Of a stretch of 7,616 bases of DNA, positions 5,913 to 7,616 are shown one piece after another. The position numbers and the translations under genes were made by a program. The stretch's first letter is position 1. Each line of letters begins with the position of its first letter. Origin of the DNA: an uncultured Leptotrichia sp. (GTDB taxonomy: Bacteria > Fusobacteriota > Fusobacteriia > Fusobacteriales > Leptotrichiaceae); contig CALIJH010000014.1 in NCBI GenBank assembly GCA_938017765.1, positions 1 through 7,616 of the forward strand. Direction: 5' to 3'. The notes below the pieces were generated by a model. It was given only the letters and a program-made list of their open reading frames with translations, was not told the DNA's origin and made no database searches.

Positions 5913-6374
5913 ATGAATATTGTTCTGTTCAATCCTGAGATTCCCTACAATACAGGAAATATAGGAAGAACATGTGTTTTGACAAATACAAAGCTTCATC
6001 TGATAAAACCTCTGGGCTTTTCCTTAGATGAAAAGGCTGTAAAAAGGTCAGGACTTGATTATTGGAAAGATGTACAGCTTTATATCTGGGAAGATTTTGA
6101 ACATTTTATGAAAGAAAATATTGAAAATAAAAATGTAAATTTATACTTTGCAACTACAAAGACAGAAAGAAAATATTCCGATGTGCGATACAGCAGGAAT
6201 GATTATATTATGTTCGGACCGGAATCAAGGGGAATTCCTGAAGATATACTGAATAAATACAGTGAAAATAATATTACAATACCTATGTTGCCGTTAGGAC
6301 GTTCCATAAATCTTTCAAATTCAGCGGCAATTATACTATACGAAGCATTAAGACAGAATAATTTTGAATATTAA
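5913..6374 (+). CDS. trmL: tRNA (cytidine/uridine(34)-2'-O)-methyltransferase TrmL
   Basis: A 153-residue minimal SPOUT (alpha/beta-knot) methyltransferase of the TrmL/YibK group. It methylates the 2'-hydroxyl of wobble nucleotide 34 in tRNA-Leu isoacceptors as a dimer. The three SPOUT motifs are visible: NTGNIGRTC (13-21), YIMFGPESRGIPEDIL (98-113), and IPMLPLGRSINLSNSAAIILYEALRQ-type sequence (123-148), which forms the SAM-binding knot. The absence of any N-terminal RNA-binding extension and the length near 155 aa are typical of TrmL and distinguish it from TrmH/RlmB. The start is supported by GAAAGG at about 5895-5900 (12-nt spacing, somewhat long). It sits 38 bp after ruvC with no promoter or terminator between, so the two probably form an operon. 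Confidence 0.95.
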   Translation: MNIVLFNPEIPYNTGNIGRTCVLTNTKLHLIKPLGFSLDEKAVKRSGLDYWKDVQLYIWEDFEHFMKENIENKNVNLYFATTKTERKYSDVRYSRNDYIMFGPESRGIPEDILNKYSENNITIPMLPLGRSINLSNSAAIILYEALRQNNFEY

Positions 6375-6495
6375 TATATTAAGGAGGAAGTTGAATTTTT
6401 TTAAATAATATAGTTTTTAAATAACATAGAATATTTAATTATTGGTATAGATATTTAAATAATACAGATATTATAAAAATTCAATATTAAGTAGA
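6375..6495 (+). other. thyA leader region with orphan Shine-Dalgarno
   Basis: A 121-bp gap of extreme A/T content. A perfect AAGGAGG (6381-6387) sits just after the trmL stop, but no usable gene follows it. The nearest start-like codon, TTG at 6391, is only 3 nt away and opens a 5-codon frame. thyA itself, starting at 6496, has only weak upstream complementarity (AAGTAGA). No convincing promoter was found; TATTAT at 6469-6474 resembles a -10 but lacks a spaced -35. Confidence 0.6.
6400..6467 (+). repeat. four degenerate A/T direct repeats before thyA
   Basis: TTTAAATAATATAG (6400-6413), TTTAAATAACATAG (6416-6429), a diverged TTTAATTATTGGTATAG (6434-6450) and TTTAAATAATACAG (6454-6467). Three of the four are 14-mers differing at one or two positions, with starts 16-20 bp apart. 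They fill the gap between the orphan ribosome site and thyA. They may have arisen by duplication or may be binding sites; no regulator is recognised. Confidence 0.6.
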
Positions 6496-7365
6496 ATGAA
6501 ACAATATTTAGACCTTGTAAAATATGTGTTGGATAATGGAGTCAAAAAGGAAAACAGAACGGGAGTGGATACAATTTCTACTTTTGCGTATACTTATAAA
6601 GTTGATTTAAGCGAGGGATTTCCGTTGCTTACGACAAAAAAGATGTATTTTAACTCCATGCTTCATGAGCTTTTTTGGTATTTGACAGGTGAGGAACATA
6701 TAAAAAATTTGAGAACAAAGACAAAGATATGGGACGCATGGGCAGATGAAGAGGGCAGACTTGAAACCGCGTACGGCAGATTTTGGAGAAGATATCCTGT
6801 TCCTGAAATCTCTTTGGACGGTGAAGTATTTGCGGATGAAAATAATAAATGGACAACGAGGGAAAAAAATGGGCAACTTGTATTTGACCAGATACAGTAT
6901 ATTATAGATACACTGAAAGAAATGAAAACCAATCCCAACCATAAAAATGGCAGAAGACTGATAGTTCTTGCATGGAATCCGGGAAATGCCGTAATAAGTA
7001 AATTACCTCCGTGTCATTATACATTTGCATTTAATGTATTGGGAAATAAACTGAATTGTCATTTGACCCAGAGAAGTGGGGATATAGCTTTGGGAATACC
7101 TTTTAATCTTGCCTGTTATTCTCTGCTTACGATGATGATAGCCAAGGAATGCGGATATGAACTTGGGGAGTTTTCCCATACGATAATAGACGCTCATATT
7201 TATGAAAATCATATTGAAGGACTGAAAGAGCAGCTGAAAAGAAAGCCTATGAAACTTTCAAAAATTAAGATAGCTGATAAGCCTTTTAATGAACTGACTT
7301 TTGAAGATATAACTCTTGAAGACTATGAAAGTCATCCTTTGATAAAGTTTGAAGTAGCTGTATAA
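6496..7365 (+). CDS. thyA: thymidylate synthase ThyA
   Basis: A 289-residue folate-dependent thymidylate synthase. It methylates dUMP to dTMP using 5,10-methylene-tetrahydrofolate, which is oxidised to dihydrofolate. Visible landmarks are RTG (21-23), HELFWYLTG with Glu59 (57-65), WDAWADEEG (79-87), RRL at 153-155, the catalytic Cys173 in LPPCHYTFAFNV, QRSGD (192-196), the dUMP-selecting Asn204 in GIPFNLACYSLL, and DAHIYENH (232-239). Between GRFWRRY and the next conserved helix (about 100-130) there is an insertion relative to the 264-aa E. coli enzyme, shorter than that of the 316-aa lactobacillus type. MKQYLDLVKYVL is the normal family N-terminus, so the start is firm although the ribosome site is poor. 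folA follows after 35 bp. Confidence 0.99.
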   Translation: MKQYLDLVKYVLDNGVKKENRTGVDTISTFAYTYKVDLSEGFPLLTTKKMYFNSMLHELFWYLTGEEHIKNLRTKTKIWDAWADEEGRLETAYGRFWRRYPVPEISLDGEVFADENNKWTTREKNGQLVFDQIQYIIDTLKEMKTNPNHKNGRRLIVLAWNPGNAVISKLPPCHYTFAFNVLGNKLNCHLTQRSGDIALGIPFNLACYSLLTMMIAKECGYELGEFSHTIIDAHIYENHIEGLKEQLKRKPMKLSKIKIADKPFNELTFEDITLEDYESHPLIKFEVAV

Positions 7366-7400
7366 ATTAATAAAGATAAATTAATAAAAAAGGAAATAGT

Positions 7401-7616
7401 ATGTTTAGTATAATAGTTGCTATAGGAAAAAATAGAGAGATAGGAAAATCAAATAAACTTTTATGGCATATACCGGAAGATTTGAAAAATTTTAAGAAAA
7501 TAACTTCTGGGAAAAAAATTATAATGGGGAGAAATACATTTGAGAGTATTGGAAAACCTCTTCCAAATCGTGAGAATATAGTGCTTTCCAAAACAATGAA
7601 AAATGATGAAAATTCA
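7401..7616 (+). CDS. folA: dihydrofolate reductase FolA, 3'-partial
   Basis: The first 72 codons of a dihydrofolate reductase, cut by the right edge with no stop reached. The enzyme reduces dihydrofolate to tetrahydrofolate with NADPH, regenerating the cofactor consumed by ThyA just upstream. The translation begins MFSIIVAIGKNREIGKSNKL and then shows LWHIPEDLKNFKK with Trp22, catalytic Asp27 and Phe31 at the same numbers as in E. coli FolA. Next come IIMGRNTFESIG (40-51) and PLPNR with the folate-glutamate-binding Arg57. An AAAAAAGGA site ends at 7394, 6 nt before the ATG. With only 35 bp and no terminator after thyA, the two are almost certainly one transcript. The other half of the protein is not visible. 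Confidence 0.95.
   Translation, partial: MFSIIVAIGKNREIGKSNKLLWHIPEDLKNFKKITSGKKIIMGRNTFESIGKPLPNRENIVLSKTMKNDENS

Noticed and set aside
6391..6408. Five-codon TTG leader peptide after the orphan Shine-Dalgarno
   Set aside because: Spacing of 3 nt is too short for efficient initiation, and the codons show no attenuation-type pattern.
6375..6495. Folate or other riboswitch before thyA
   Set aside because: The segment is almost pure A/T with no G-C-paired helices or conserved riboswitch core.
6607..6942. Overlapping minus-strand frames of 68-111 codons inside thyA
   Set aside because: They are antisense shadows of a fully conserved gene; composition is Phe/Ile/Ser/Cys-rich and no family is recognised.
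7367..7591. 74-codon minus-strand frame near the right edge
   Set aside because: It lies opposite the clear folA reading frame, which explains the region.

Overview
This window looks like an ordinary housekeeping stretch of a low-G+C (visually about 30%) bacterial chromosome. Arginine is written almost entirely as AGA/AGG, the gaps between genes are A/T-rich and often purine-biased, and Shine-Dalgarno sites are mostly of the AAGGAGG type. With the protein sequences, this suggests Fusobacteriota, most likely a Leptotrichia-like member of the Leptotrichiaceae. That placement is inferred from style and was not tested by a search.

Left part (1-2280): a 5'-truncated LCM-family SAM-dependent methyltransferase enters from the left edge. 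It is convergent with a minus-strand short-form hibernation factor (hpf/raiA), and a GC-containing hairpin between them can terminate both strands. hpf and the plus-strand ridA (enamine/imine deaminase) are divergent, and each has a recognisable sigma-70-type promoter in the shared 274-bp gap. ridA is followed by a long A/T-rich hairpin with a T-tract.

Middle (2281-5171): a promoter-like site is followed by a perfect 8-bp tandem repeat (seven copies plus two degenerate ones), which lies in the inferred mRNA leader of a cardiolipin synthase gene (cls). cls is followed by truB (tRNA pseudouridine-55 synthase), which ends in a symmetrical A/T hairpin.

Right part (5172-7616): a near-consensus extended -10 promoter drives ruvC (Holliday junction resolvase) and, 38 bp later, trmL (tRNA wobble 2'-O-methyltransferase). 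A 121-bp gap with an orphan Shine-Dalgarno sequence and four degenerate A/T repeats precedes thyA (thymidylate synthase). thyA is followed 35 bp later by the 5' part of folA (dihydrofolate reductase), which runs off the right edge. thyA and folA form the usual dTMP/folate pair: ThyA oxidises methylene-tetrahydrofolate to dihydrofolate and FolA reduces it back.

I found no mobile element, CRISPR array, rRNA, tRNA, phage gene or defence system, and no evidence for a new multi-gene system. The most interesting signals are non-coding: the 8-bp repeat ahead of cls, the thyA leader, and the inverted repeat on the ruvC promoter.
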